In this document: piece by piece, positions 52,595 through 64,000 of the stretch
Layout: each line of letters opens with the position of its first letter
Position numbering within the stretch: the first letter of the stretch is position 1
From: Micractinium sp. NFX-FRZ
Lineage: Eukaryota; Chlorophyta; Trebouxiophyceae; Chlorellales; Chlorellaceae
NCBI GenBank assembly: GCA_029339195.1
Contig: JAPTJF010000010.1
Coordinates: 124,001-188,000 of the forward strand
Length of the DNA: 64,000 nt
Direction: 5' to 3'
Translations under genes and position numbers: made by a program
The notes under the pieces: generated by a model
What the model was told of the DNA's origin: nothing
The model's input: the letters and a program-made list of their open reading frames with translations, nothing else
Databases searched by the model: none

Positions 52595-54386
52595 TCACCA
52601 CTTGTGTCGACTGGGGCGCACCGCCGTGCGGCGTGCGCGCTCCTGCAGCCACGCATCGTCCTGCTGAGGCGCCCCCACCCACTGCTGCTGCGCCGGCACC
52701 GCCTCCCCACCTGCACCCAGGCAGGGAGGCAGGGCAGCAAAATGGTGGGCAGCTCCACCCACTGCTGACTGCCAAGGCACTCCACCTTGCAAGCAATAAT
52801 GGGACCGGCTGTGGGGAATATGCCTTGCCCTGTGGAGCGCCCCTGCTTTGATGCACATGGGCTGCCATGCTGATCTGGCGCCACATGTGTGCGTCACCCT
52901 GCAGACAGGCCACCTCAACTGCATCACTCCCATGCCCACCCACCTGCCCCAGAAGCCGCCATGCGCACGACCTGCACACGCCCCATCTCCACGTCCCGCT
53001 GCTGCTCGCTGCTGCTGCCATCAAGGGGGGACTCTGTCTTGGCCGCCGCCTCCTGCTGATCCAGCTGCAGCGGGCACGGGGGAAAGGGGCGGAGGCGGGA
53101 CGGGGGCAGGACGGGGGGAGTTGGATGCCCGTCGGCCAGCAGCCGGCAGGGAAGAGCTGCTTCATCATTGCTGTCACCCTCCTCGCCCGCTGGCACTCCT
53201 CTTTGTGTGCACGTCTGGCAATGCAGGCCGCCCCTTGTGCCCCGGCTCCCCGCGCCTCCACAGCTCCCAATTCATGTGTCCGGGGCGGGTGCTTCTGAAG
53301 CCCACGGGCGCATACCGACAGCCTGCAGGTGGCTCCACAAGCAGACTTGTCCACACACACACACGCGCGCACCCTCACACCCACCCAGCTCCGGCCGGGC
53401 CCACCTCGTACTGGTGCTGCTGCCTCTTGTGCAGCTTCCACTGGCGAAAGCCGCGCCACGTGAAGTATCCCGCCACGATGAGGAACAGTCCAATGATGCC
53501 GACTGGCAGTGGGGGAGGGTGGGGCGGGCAGGCGTGGGAGTGAGGGAAAGGCGGGCTGGCCTTCATGAGAGAGATGCCCGCCAGGGTTGTTGCAAGGGCA
53601 TGCAGGGGCAGAGGCAACAAGCTTTGGCGCCCGGCACGCTGACGTCATGGCAGCGCGTTTCCCCCAGCCAGTGGGCGCCGCCAGTCAGGCAGGAGGGGCA
53701 TCCTTTGGATCGTGAAAGTGGACCCAGCATGGCGCGGCAAAGGCATTCGGGGGGAGCGGTGCCACCTAAACTAGGCACTCACTGATAAGCCAAAACCACC
53801 ACTTGTCTGATATCTGCACACCAAACGGGAGGGGGGAGGAGAGGAAGGCAGCCAGGGCAACAGTTGAGGCCTGCAGGCGGGCGGATTGCATGCGCGTGCA
53901 CCGCTGCCAGCAGCGCCAGCGGTGGCAGTGGGGGCAGCTTGAACCTGCCTGCTCGCAGCCGAGACATGCAGTAGGGCAGCAATGTCTGTGTGTGTGCAGG
54001 GCTCATCCAGGGCGGCGTGGTGCAGCAGGCAGGGTGGTGCCAGCACTGTACATCACAGCGCTGCGTCTGCACCTCGTTTGGATCAAACACCGACACTGGT
54101 TTGTAGTCAATTGCGCCCACTGTCACGGACGGACCGCTCTGAGCTCTGCATCAGGTAGGGTTGGTGCGCAGTGGGTTGACAGTATGACGGGCCGCGGCTT
54201 GGCCTGGCGTGCTCTTGTCACAGTGCCAGCCACTGCCGCCGCTCCTGCCGGCGGCACCTTCGCGGCCTCGGCGGGCCGCTGCGCCCCTCCACGCTACGCG
54301 GCGCTCCACCCCGCAACCTCTCACCGGGCCGCCGCCGTGTAGAGGAGGGCGAGCAGCGCTGCCCGACACCCCGCGGCGAGTATCAT
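52595..54386 (-). CDS. Small type I membrane protein, unknown function
   Basis: Exons in order 54386-54325, 54145-54073, 53813-53783, 53502-53405, 53064-52944 and 52710-52595 join in frame to 166 residues. The N-terminus MILAAGCRAALLALLYTAAA is a clear signal peptide with a likely cut after ARA. A short lumenal part (SVTVGAIDYKPVSVFDPNE) is followed by one membrane helix rebuilt over two introns (WWFWLIIGIIGLFLIVAGYF), then a basic stop-transfer (TWRGFRQWKLHKRQQHQYE) and a cytosolic tail rich in Gln, Ser and Glu that ends in Arg/Lys. The layout suggests a type I protein of ER, Golgi or cell surface. I do not recognise the family. Confidence 0.75.
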
Positions 54387-55499
54387 GGCTTCGCCGGTCT
54401 GCGGCTGCACCTGTACAAAGCGCCCGGTGTTTCTGAACGACTGACGCGGGCCAGGAAGCGGGCAAACACGTCCTGTAAAGCGCCACCTGGCAGGAGCATT
54501 CTGCATGCTGGCGCCGCTGGCGGCATGGCGGCTGCACAGCAGGGAGCATTAATGCCTTCTGGCATGGGGCACTCCTGCACTGCATCAAAAAAAACGATTC
54601 CGGGTCGGATGGCAACAGGCCTTCAATCAACCCTGCCAACCAGGGGCGTTGACACGTATGGTGCACGCTGCCTTGGACGGGGCATGTTGTGTGAAAAGTA
54701 CAAATGCACAAAATGCACAGCAGAACAGGCCACTACCCACAAGGAGATCGCCGATCAAAAAATGCAGTGCTGAAGCGTGATCTGCTGAGCCGCCGGCACC
54801 CTGCACCTGTGCCCTGCACCCGGCTGCCACGGCGGACGCGAGCGGCCAGACATCTTAGACAACAACATTTTTTTTTTCACCAACCTGACGGTAGCTATTG
54901 CACCCCTGACTGCGGCTCATAGCAACCCCCTATGATGCACATCGAAAAATAGAATGGGAGCAAGTGCACCACTCTGCGGCGTGACCATCGAGCCACCACC
55001 GCTGCACCACCGCCTCCCGCCCCAGCGCGCGTAGCGCATTAACAGAGCAGCGTGATCTGGAGGTCCCACCCCTTCCTGCGCTTCCATCTCGCGTCCCTGT
55101 CTAATCCAGTATCTTGCTGTGCCGATCAAGCGGGAGTCCATAGTGCCCGTCGTTGTGCGCGCGTCTCGGCCTGGCTTTCAGAGCCAGCGGATACACAGCG
55201 AGGGTCACTCTACGTGAGATTATTCCGGTGCGGATTGCAGCGACTTACCCCTTGCCAGTCATCCCGCTGCGCCCCCGCTCCTGCCGCCTCCACCGCCTCT
55301 GTCCTCTCTGCTAGTCCAGCTGATGGCTCCTTGGCTGAATTCCAGCTGCCTCACCCCGCAGGAAGCACTTCTATATAGGAGGTTACACCCACGAACAGCA
55401 GCACCCTGGGAACGCACTCTGCTCGGGTGCCAGCGGCGGTGCACGCCCACCTGCCCGCCCAGCCCCGTGCCAGGCGGGCGCCCCCGGCGCCAGCCCGCT
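54387..55499. other. Divergent intergenic region with T-tract
   Basis: About 1.1 kb without a supported gene; less GC-rich than average. It holds a run of ten T at 54869-54878. The promoters of the membrane-protein gene and the ankyrin gene lie here. Confidence 0.5.
55372..55377 (+). promoter_or_regulatory. TATA-like box upstream of ankyrin-armadillo gene
   Basis: TATATA occurs about 123 bases before the start codon in an otherwise GC-rich stretch. Distance would allow a 5' leader of about 90 bases. Position alone supports it. Confidence 0.3.
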
Positions 55500-58400
55500 A
55501 TGTCCCGCGCCGCTTTCCTGGCCAGTTTGGAGGATGGCGACCTCCAAGCCCTGTCCCGCTGCCTGGCCGAGGGCCGCGACTTGAATGCGCCCGTGCTGGT
55601 CAAGCCGCACCGTGCGCCGCTGCACATTGCAGCGGCCAACGGGCACTTGCCCGTGCTGCGGCGGCTGCTGGAGGCGGGTGCTGACCCGCGCCAGCTGAGC
55701 ACAGAGGGCCACGACGCGGTGTCCCTGGCCGTCTGGTTGGTCACGCTTTTTGTTATGTGAAACCAAGGGCTCTGCTGATAGTGGGGCAGTTCCGTGTTGC
55801 TAGGAAGATGTGCTGGCAGCAAGCAGCAGCAGGAGCTGCAATCATGATCACACTGCCTGCCCCTGCTCTCGCCCCGACCTCCTGTCCCCGCAGCAACGGC
55901 CACGTGCACTGCATACAGCCTCTGCTGGATGCGGGGTGCGCGGGGCTGGATGAGCCCCGGGGCAAGGTCACACCGCAGGCGCTCGCCGAGCTGGGCATCA
56001 CCTCCCCCCTGCCGCACGGGCAGGGAGACGGGCAGACGCTGCTGGCAATGGCGGCGGGCGCCAACCAGGCAGAGAGCATCAAGGTGAGGTGGGCAGGGCG
56101 GGTAGGTTGGGCCACAAAGCTAGGAGGCTCAATGGTCGGATGGAGAGGTGGGCGGCATGGCTGGGAGGGCCGCGACGTCTGCCTGCTGCACTGTTTCAGG
56201 GCAGCAAGGGCAGCAGCCCGGTAGTTTGCTGTGTCGCAACTCGTGCCAGGCTGGCAGCCATGGTGGACGCCTGCTGCAGGCTCTGCTGTACCTTGTCTGG
56301 GACGACCTCCACGCATCAGCTTGAAAGTGGTGAAGGGCGGCAGCTGCCACGGCTTGAGTCCCGCTCTCTGTGCCTGCCGCAGGCGCTGCTGGACCTCGGT
56401 TGCGACATCAACGCCCCCAGCCCCGCCCTGCAAGCCCGTGCGGTGCACGTCGCGGCCATGCATGGGGCGGCGGAGGCTCTGGCACTGCTGGCCGACCGAG
56501 GGGCCAACCTGAGCCTGAAGAGTGCGGTCCTCACCCGCCGACTGCCATGCTGCTGCTGCTGCTGCTGCTGCTGCCTGCTTGCGCTGCCGCTGCTGCCGCT
56601 GCTGCTGCTTGCTCTCCACACTGCGTGCAGCTGCCTTGCCCAGGGTGTGGTGTGCGTGCCGCGCCGCAAGAGGCTAGACCCATGCAGATCTGCACCCCCT
56701 CCCCTGACGCTCGCCGTGCTTCCCCACGCTGCCTGTGCCGGCAGACACGCTGGGCTACACGGTCCTGCACCTCTGCTGCCTGCGGTCGTCGACAGAATCC
56801 GTGGACGGCAACCCGCCCTGCCAGCTCGCCAACTGCGGCCACGCCAAGTGCCTCAGGGCGCTCTTCTCCCGAGGGTGAGTGCCCTGCAGGCAACTGCTTG
56901 GCAGCTGCTTGGCAGCTGCCGTGGCTGCCTCTCTGCGCGCTGCTCCCACAAGTCCCGCCTGTGCTGCCTCCAGTTCCCTCTGACAGGGCATGCACCTCCC
57001 TGCCGCCGGCATGGCCCTAAACCCGGCGGAAATGCGTGCCTCTGCCCCCGCCCCGCCGCTGCTGCCTGGGCTTGGCATATGTGTGTCCCAGGACGGAGGC
57101 AGGCTCATCGTGATTCAATGCTGCCCTCGAGCCATGTGCCTCCTGTGAAGTGTGCGGTTGCATTCCCTACCTTCCCTGCAGCTGCCGCCCGGCCCGGGTG
57201 CATGGATGCACCCTAGACGGAAGCGGCAGCATCACCCACCCGAACATTACCGCCCACTCCAGGGCAGCACCACACGGTGCAAGTTGCAGGGCACACAGTA
57301 AAACTTTCAATCACCAGAGTGCCCAGCCCTGCCCCCGCTGCCACCTTCCCTGCAGCTTCTGCACGGGCCTGGTGGATGCGCCAGCTGGCAGTGGCAGCAC
57401 CCCGCTGGCGCTGGCCTGCCAGTACGCCCATGTGGCGCCAGCTCGCGCCATGCTGGCAAACGGGGCGGCTGTGGACGGCGCAGACCCCGCGTTTGCGGCA
57501 CCCCTGGCGGGTGCCTGCCAGGCAGGCAAGGGCTTGAGCAGCCGCCGCTGGAGCTGCCACCGCCGCTGCCGCCAGTGCCGCTCCGCCGCTGCTGCTGTCG
57601 GGCGTCAGCCGCATTCTGTTTCCTCATGCCTGCTAGTTATTGTGGCAGGCAGGCTGGCGAGGTTCGGGTGTGACGGATGGGCGTGCCACTCCTCAGTCAG
57701 TGCCGACACATGCCCTGGAACATGCACACACACACATACACACCTCACACGTGTACTGCCTCCTGCCCGCCCCTGTACCGCTCTGCAGGCTGCCCTGAGC
57801 TGGTGGAGCTCTTGCTGGACCATGGGGCACGCTACCCGCCCACACCAATGAAAGACGCGCGCCCCAGCCCGCTGCAGGCACGGTTCAGGGCTGCTGTGTG
57901 GGGGCGTATCTGAGATGGTGTGCATGCATGTGCATGACACATTGTGTGTGCCAGAGATGTGCAGTGAGGGTGGTTGCTTGCCCAACACAAGGCCCTGATA
58001 GTACGCGTTGCGTTGCTTTGCGTTTGCAGGGCGCCCTGTTTGAGCCCGCGCAATGCGACCAGCTGCCGAAGCAGACGCCGGGCCACCTGCAGTGCGCCCG
58101 CTTGCTGCTGGAGAGGTGAGGGGCGTGCTTGTGGCAGGGAGCGCACCACATCGTGGTACACGTGTGCGCACAAAGGGTGCTGCATTGAGCTCCAGCAGTC
58201 CCTCCTGCCCGCCTGCCCGCCGGCCTGCTGCCAGGTCCTCCTCCCAAGCATGCTCAAGGGCAGCCCGCTCCCTCCCCACCAAGCCGCCCCACGCTGCCGC
58301 GTGCAATTTCTTGCCTCCCCTGTGGGGCGCAGGGGTGTGTGCTCGGCGAGCGAGGTGGCGCACCGAGACCCTCCCATAGCCCTCATGGACATGCTCATGC

Positions 58401-61400
58401 GCTTCCCCGGCAACAGCACAGCCGACGGCATCCGCCTGCTGCTGGAGCACGGCGCACCCGCCACACGCGGCCCACGTGAGCTGCTGCGCTGTGCTGTGCT
58501 GTTGGTGGGCGCGCTGTGGTGGGCAGGCGGAGCGCATGGTGGGCGAGGAGGCGGCGCTCCTGCGGTGCCCATGCGTCCCCAGTTTGGCACAACTTGCTTG
58601 CCGTTTGGACCCCATCCAGACTCCATGCAACAACCCAAGTGCTGCCCTGCAACCATTGGCTTCCTGCTTAGCTTCCCTGTCCACCGGCAGCTGTACACCC
58701 ATGCAGCCCGCACACCCCCTGCAATGCCAGCCGGCTCGCCCACGCTCCCAACACCCTCCACCCCCGCCTGCCTGCCGGCCCGCGCGCCTGCCTGCCTGCA
58801 GTCGAGCCGTCCCCGCTCTACATGCCAGCCAGGCACGGGTTTCCCGCTGCTGTGGAGGCGCTGCTGGAGCACGGCGCTGAGCTGGCGCCTGCGAGGCGCG
58901 CCGACAACGCAATCATGTGGGCAGCCGACCAGCCCGAGTGCTGCACCCTGCTGCTGCAGGCCTCCCGTGCGCTGCCTCAGGTGCGCATGACTGCAAAGTC
59001 AAACGCAAACGCAAAAGCAAAGGCAAGCGCAGCAGGCTGTCGGGCCTCATCCTCCTGACAGCCTGGCATGCTGCGACCACATGGGCATGCAATGCAGTTG
59101 CTGAGCTGACTGTTTCCCCTCACCCTGCCTGCCTGCCTGCCTGCCTGCCTGCTTTCACAGGCTGAGCGGCGCAGGCTGTACACCGCCACCGTGCCGCCAG
59201 GCCTGCCACATGGCGGCAAGCCGACGTGGCAGGCGGTGCAAGATGCCTGCGGCGACCGAAAGGCAAGCGCCGGGCCGCGCTCATGGCAGGTGTTTTGTGG
59301 GTCGCTGCTTGCCTTTGCTACGCCTTTTGTGATACGCAAACGTGTGCAGACAGCACCTGGCATCCTGCCTGTCTGAGGGCATGGGACTGTCTCCCCACCC
59401 TGTCCGCCTGCCTCCCTGCCCATGCCCCGCCCGCCTGCAGTGTGCCAAGCTGATGCAGCAGTGCCTGCGTGAGGCGGGGCTGGACATCTCTGTGCGCCTG
59501 CCGCCCAAGCCGGAGCGGCAGGAGGACCAGGCATCTCAGCAGTTTGCAGGGCTGGCACAAATGATGGACAACCAGAGCAGTGCTGCCAGCAGTGGTGCGG
59601 GCGGCGGGAGAAGCGGCAGCGGCGACGGCTCGGCGGGGGCAGCAGTGGAGGGGCCGCTTCCTGTGCTGCATGCCCAGATGGGCAGCGGGAGCGTGGATTC
59701 CGATGCACACGTGTATATGGTGGAAGGGAACGATCCACAAGTGGTGAGTCACGCCCCTCCGTCCCTTTGCGCCCGCTGCTTCTGCTGCTGCCGCCGTGTG
59801 TGCTCTGTGCAGATCACCCCAGAGCATCCATCCCACCTCCGCCTGGCCTGCACCAGCCGCGCCGCAGCAGCCCACCGCGGCTGCCCTGTCGTGCTGCAGC
59901 TGCTCTAGTCTAGTTAGTCGTTACAGCTTTTCACATCCCCAAGACAATTCAACTTCAGGACGAACCATATCCTGCTCACACTGCTGCTGGCCCATGCACT
60001 GCAGGTCAGGGGCCTGTATGAGCGCCGCTTCCAACAGAGGCACAGGTGAGAGCGTGGGTGTGTGCAGTGGGCCCTTGCGAGTTTGTTGCAAGGGCGCAAG
60101 CAGAGCACGCCAGGCACCGCATGACACAGCGGCCGTCGTTACCGCTGGGACCCAGCCGCCCTCCCGCAGCACAACACCTTTCTGCGTGCCGCCACGGCAG
60201 GCCATGATACAGTGCCCCAGAATTTTTGGTGCAAATCACAAGCAGGTGGCTGCGTGCGCAACCTACTGGGGTGTTGGTGCCTGTTTGTTTGTTTTCGGTG
60301 TGTTGGTGCATGCTCAACGGCAATGGGGTGTTGGTCAACGTGCAGGGAGTGCCCGGACTTGATGTACGGCGTCATGTTTGACCACAACTGGGCATCACTG
60401 CCGGCGCCAGCGCTGAAGGTATGGCCATGCTGCGCTGCGCGCCGGGCGCGGCAGTGCAAGAGGGGCCGCGGCAATACCGCCCCGTCTTGCCCGGCCAGCT
60501 GGTATTGCGCACGTGGTGCAGGAGGGGCCTGCAGTCAACAAACTTTGCCTTGGCGATGTGACGCAAACTTTCTGCACCCTGCGCTCTGCTCCACATGCTG
60601 ACTGGGTGTGCCACTGTCTGTCCCCACTGACATGGCGCAGGCCGAGGTGCAGCGGGTGCTGCAGCCGCTGCTGAGAGGCAGCAACGGCGATGCCGCGGAC
60701 CAGACCGTCGTGTTCATCGCGCTCACCAATCTGCTGTGCAGCAGCAAGCTGAGGGCGGTGCTGCTCAAGGAGGTGAGCGGGCACATGTGTGCACAGGCAC
60801 GCCTGCTGGCTGTGGCGGTCAAAGTAGGTGAGCGGGCACACTGAGTGCGCTCAGGCACGCCCTGCTGGCTGCGGTGGTCAAAGGAGGTGAGCGGGCACAC
60901 TGAGTGCGCTGAGGCAAAGGCCTGCATTGTGCTGACGCCTGCCCCGGGGCAGGAGCGACTACCAGTTGACGGTGCGCGCACTCCCTTGCGGCAAGCAACG
61001 CGCCGTGGACCTGCTGTGACGTTGGCCCCATTGACCCGCCCCGCTTGCCTGCCAACCCTGCTGCAGAAGCTGCCGGACCTGCTGGCAGGGGTGCTGACCC
61101 CCGCTGCGGCGCGCCGGCGGCCGGCGTCGTGGCACCAACCCGCCCTGGGCGCTCTCCTCACCCTGTGGTCAACCGAACCTGGGTGAGACTGACTGACGCT
61201 TTTTCTTCTCATGTATCGACTGTTCCATGCGTGTATTGACTGTTGAAAGCACGTACTCAATTGTGCGGTTGCATCTACAACAACAGTGGACGCTGTGCCG
61301 TGCCCAGGTGTGTTGGCTGTGGTGTGCTGTGCCGCGCTGCCTGAATTACTGTAGCATGGTATTCTGCCTGCCTGCCTGCCTGCCACGCGCCTGCCGCGCC

Positions 61401-64000
61401 CCCAGTGTATCCACTCCAAGTGGTGCAGCACAGCACACCGCAGCATAGGCACACACATGTCCTGCCCCACCGTGCCTCTACTTTCATTCCCCCAGGGCGG
61501 CGGTCGCCATGGGCCAGCCAGTGGTGCGCTATCTGTGGGCCCTTCTGGCGGAGCACGCGGAGGGGGCGTCAGCGGGGGGCGGTGCCTGCGACGACAAGGT
61601 GCAGTGGATGCTGCTGTACGTGGCGCAGCTGCTGGCATTCAAGGCCGGCACAGGTGGGGCGGCGGTGTGGGCGCCAGCCAGTGGTGGGGTTTGCGGACAG
61701 AATGTGATACAACCGGGGCCGGAGAGAGTGCGGGGGGCCACAGCAGGGCAGGGGCTGAGCAATGCACACTCAGCCGCAGGCGGGCACGCCCTAACCCTAT
61801 CGGTCACGCTGCAACAGGTGCCAGAATTGGCAGTGTAGCAGCCCATTGGGGTGCTGAGCTGTGGCATGTTGTGGGCTGCGGAAGAGTGCAGCACCCGCAC
61901 ACCCCATTTTGCTGTCCATGTCTCACCCACGCGCATGGCTCTCTGCCCAAAGAGATCACCCACGACCAGCCTGCCTGCCCCGCCTCCCGCCACCCACCCA
62001 CCCTGCCGCGTGCAGCGAGTCCCGTGGAGCCGTTGCTGGCGCTGTGCGAGGGCGGCGAGGATCGCGCCCGCCTGCTGTGCCTGCACGCCTGCGTGGGCAT
62101 CATGGCGGGCCAACCCGACCAGACGCACGTGGTGACCGTGGTCAAGGTGGGGGGCCCCATGCCCATGAGCAGCTGCCCCTGTGCCCACACTGGTGCCCTC
62201 CGGTCCCTCGGAGGCCGCCACCATGCCCACGCTGCGCCAGCCCTCCCTCGTTTCCCCTGCGCAGCATGCCGGGGGGCGTGCATGGTGTGGCAGCATGGGA
62301 TGGGTGTGGAGGCCCACCCGCCCCCAGCTCGCACCCTTCCCAGGAGAGAAGGCGTTGGCACTTTGGATCTAGATTGCTACCATGCGCTTCCCTGGCGTTG
62401 CAGCGGGGTATCACATACCGTGTACGTGCACGTGCAAAACCCCCCCTTGTGCCACTACATTTGATCTCAACCCCACCCACTGCAGGTCCTGAAGAGCCTG
62501 CAGGTGGTGGGCATCCACAGCATGGGCGTACCGCCCACGCAGGACTTCCTGTACCGCAGCCAGGAGGCGCGCGCCCTGTTTGCCCAGCCCTGCCTGCTGG
62601 GCGCTGCGGTGCAGTGCCTGCGCGGTGAGCGAGGGAAGGGCGTGCGGGGCCAGCAGGCGCCAGCTGGCTGCCCATGCAGGCGCCCAATCCAACCTGCAGT
62701 CGAGCGTGAAGCACATGCGTGGTGGCAGCGCGGGTCAATCATGTAGAACATGACGCATCAAGTCCACGGGGAGCCAGCAGCGGTCTCATGGGATTGGGTT
62801 GGGTTGGGTTGGGGGGAGAGCGTGTTCGCAGTGAAGCAGCCAGCAGCGGCTGCTCTGCATTGTCCCACCCTCTGTGCAGCCACCGTCAAGTGTCTGCTCT
62901 CCACCGCCGCTTCCTGCCGACCGCCACCTGCCGTCACATTGGCGTGCCATGCCGTGCCGCCCTGCAGTGCTCATGTCCCAGGCGCAGTCCCAGGGCACCC
63001 TGGCGGCCTCCTTCACTCAGGACCTGTGGCCTCTGCTGGCCACCTGCTCTTCAGAGGCTCGCAGCTATGGCCTCGTGCAGGCGGTGAGCCCTGCCTCTGG
63101 ATGAGGGTGACCATGTGCCAACACACTGCCAATGCCAACTCCTGCCGGTGCTGCCGTTCTCCAGGGCAGGCTGACGCACAGCCTGCCCCCACGCCCGCCC
63201 TCATGCCGGCACTGCCGCCTTTTTGCTGTGTCAGGTGTTGCCATGACGGCCCTGGCCAGGGCGCCTCGCATGCAGACCGTGTCCACAGCTTGGCCATGCT
63301 CGCTGTGCCACCGGCGCAGGTGCTTGCCGGCCTCGTCAACCCGCACAGCACCCCCACGGCCCACCAGTCGTGCTGCCTGCTCTACCACCTGTCCCAGTAC
63401 GGCGACACACACACCATCGAGTGGTGAGTACGGCAGTGCATTGGTCCTAGCTGTCCAAACACTCCCTCAAAATGCGAGGAGGGGGGCCCGCCATCGAGGG
63501 GTGGGCTCACGGCGGCAAGGGGAGGAGGCCACCAAAGCAGCAACGCGCATGTTGGATCGGGACAGCCCATGTGGCGCATCTAGTGCTGTGCTGGACGAGC
63601 AGCATGCACGGCGCGGGCGTGCAGTGCTGCTCCTAGCTGTGCAACGCCACAAGGCGGGCGCCTGGTTTGCTGCATGTGCCCTCCTTCCCAAACCTGCCCC
63701 ACCCTGCCCTGTCTTCCCCACCACGGCCTCCTGAGCGCCACCTGGCATTCCCCCAGAGCGCATATGGATTCCCCCTGGATCCCACCTGGCATTCCCCCGA
63801 ATGCTACATGAATTCACCGGGATCCCACCTGGCATTCCCCTGAATCCCGCCCACGCAGCTTCCTCAAGGCTGGCCTGCTGCCAGCTCTGGAGGGCAGGCT
63901 GGATGCGCTGCTGGCAGCCAGCAGCAGTGCCGCCACCATGGCAGCCGTGGCGGCTGCCCAGACCGAGTGCGGCGCCATTTTGAGCAACACGCTGATGCAG
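55500..64000 (+). CDS. Ankyrin repeat plus armadillo-like protein (5' part)
   Basis: Exons: 55500-55735, 55894-56083, 56383-56521, 56745-56874, 57356-57525, 57789-57877, 58030-58115, 58333-58475, 58802-58980, 59161-59262, 59441-59743, 60005-60045, 60346-60418, 60641-60772, 61067-61182, 61496-61653, 62016-62146, 62486-62624, 62968-63083, 63260-63423, and 63859 to the window end. Every junction keeps frame (993 residues so far). Residues 1-490 hold many ankyrin repeats, e.g. APLHIAAANGHLPVLRRLLE, TPLALACQYAHVAPARAML and GFPAAVEALLEHGAEL. A Ser/Gly linker near 535-580 leads to an alpha-helical part resembling armadillo or HEAT repeats (VVFIALTNLLCSSKLRAVLL, SCCLLYHLSQYG). Such proteins are scaffolds; partners are unknown. 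Introns after 57525 and 59262 have GC donors, and exon 6 may instead end at 57895 on a GT donor. Confidence 0.8.
59126..59152. repeat. CTGC microsatellite before an acceptor
   Basis: Six or more CTGC units lie just before the exon 10 acceptor of the ankyrin-armadillo gene; possibly part of its pyrimidine tract. Confidence 0.85.
60764..60920. repeat. Three tandem copies of exon 14 end with donor (ankyrin-armadillo gene)
   Basis: The exon end and donor TCAAGGAGGTGAGCGGGCAC (60765-60784) recurs as TCAAAGTAGGTGAGCGGGCAC (from about 60819) and TCAAAGGAGGTGAGCGGGCAC (from about 60878). The 58-base unit also includes AGGCACGCC and CTGCTGGCTG. All three donors are intact, so alternative splicing is possible. 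Confidence 0.95.
62758..62794 (-). mobile_element. 36-base LINE 3' end relic in an intron
   Basis: TCAAGTCCACGGGGAGCCAG and the 16 bases that follow match without a mismatch the 3' end of the LINE fragment at 6984-7019, in the same orientation. It lies in an intron of the ankyrin-armadillo gene and is followed by a TTGGG run (62794-62812). Confidence 0.75.
63738..63848. repeat. Three tandem 42-base repeats in the last visible intron
   Basis: The core CACCTGGCATTCCCC occurs three times (from about 63738, 63783 and 63826), the last two preceded by GGGATCC or TGGATCC. The array ends just before the acceptor of the last exon in the window. Confidence 0.85.

Noticed and set aside
62794..62812. 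TTGGGTTGGGTTGGG run as interstitial telomere
   Set aside because: Algal and plant telomeres are TTTAGGG; this is a GGTT simple repeat next to the LINE relic.

Overview
This window looks like nuclear DNA of a green alga, probably a Trebouxiophyte close to Chlorella or Micractinium (inference). It is very GC-rich. Almost every gene is split into many short exons with GT-AG introns and a noticeable share of GC-AG introns. Several genes carry the green-algal polyadenylation signal TGTAA downstream, and the proteins are typical of algae and plants (choline-phosphate cytidylyltransferase, CDPK, organellar HflX, LEA-like proteins, an acetate-type transporter). No operons, CRISPR arrays, rRNA or tRNA genes were recognised. 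For every multi-exon gene I assembled the exons by hand and checked that the reading frame is kept across all junctions.

Layout: 297-3486 (+) 3' part of a trypsin-like protease joined to a root-cap-like domain; 4778-6506 (+) GPR1/FUN34/YaaH acetate-type transporter; about 6962-8155 (-) 5'-truncated LINE with a PHD finger; 8304-9310 (+) single-domain rhodanese; 9887-15482 (-) HflX GTPase; 15723-20210 (+) SirB1/transglutaminase-like-2 protein; 21056-24060 (-) and 24374-32958 (+) two head-to-head LEA-like genes; 33442-35150 (-) DUF1992/DNAJC28-like protein; 35240-35927 (+) KxDL protein; 37084-40458 (-) choline-phosphate cytidylyltransferase; 40787-42394 (-) PAP2 lipid phosphatase; 43076-48489 (+) calcium-dependent protein kinase; 49487-51391 (-) an unrecognised 157-residue protein; 51502-52197 (+) an unrecognised intronless ORF; 52595-54386 (-) a small type I membrane protein; 55500 to the end (+) a long ankyrin plus armadillo-like protein that runs off the window.

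Genes are mostly arranged as divergent and convergent pairs, some sharing very short upstream regions (89 bp between the DUF1992 and KxDL start codons, 110 bp at 51392-51501, 240 bp between HflX and the SirB1-like gene). Several proteins relate to lipids and membranes (cytidylyltransferase, PAP2 phosphatase, acetate-type transporter), desiccation or stress (two LEA-like proteins) and calcium signalling (CDPK), but nothing shows that they act in one pathway.

The most striking structural signal is that many introns contain decayed tandem copies of the neighbouring exon edge, including the splice site. I count at least twelve cases in six genes (HflX, SirB1-like, cytidylyltransferase, CDPK, the unknown gene at 49487 and the ankyrin-armadillo gene). 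Short tandem duplication anchored on splice junctions seems to be a recurrent process in this genome, lengthening introns and scattering decoy splice sites.
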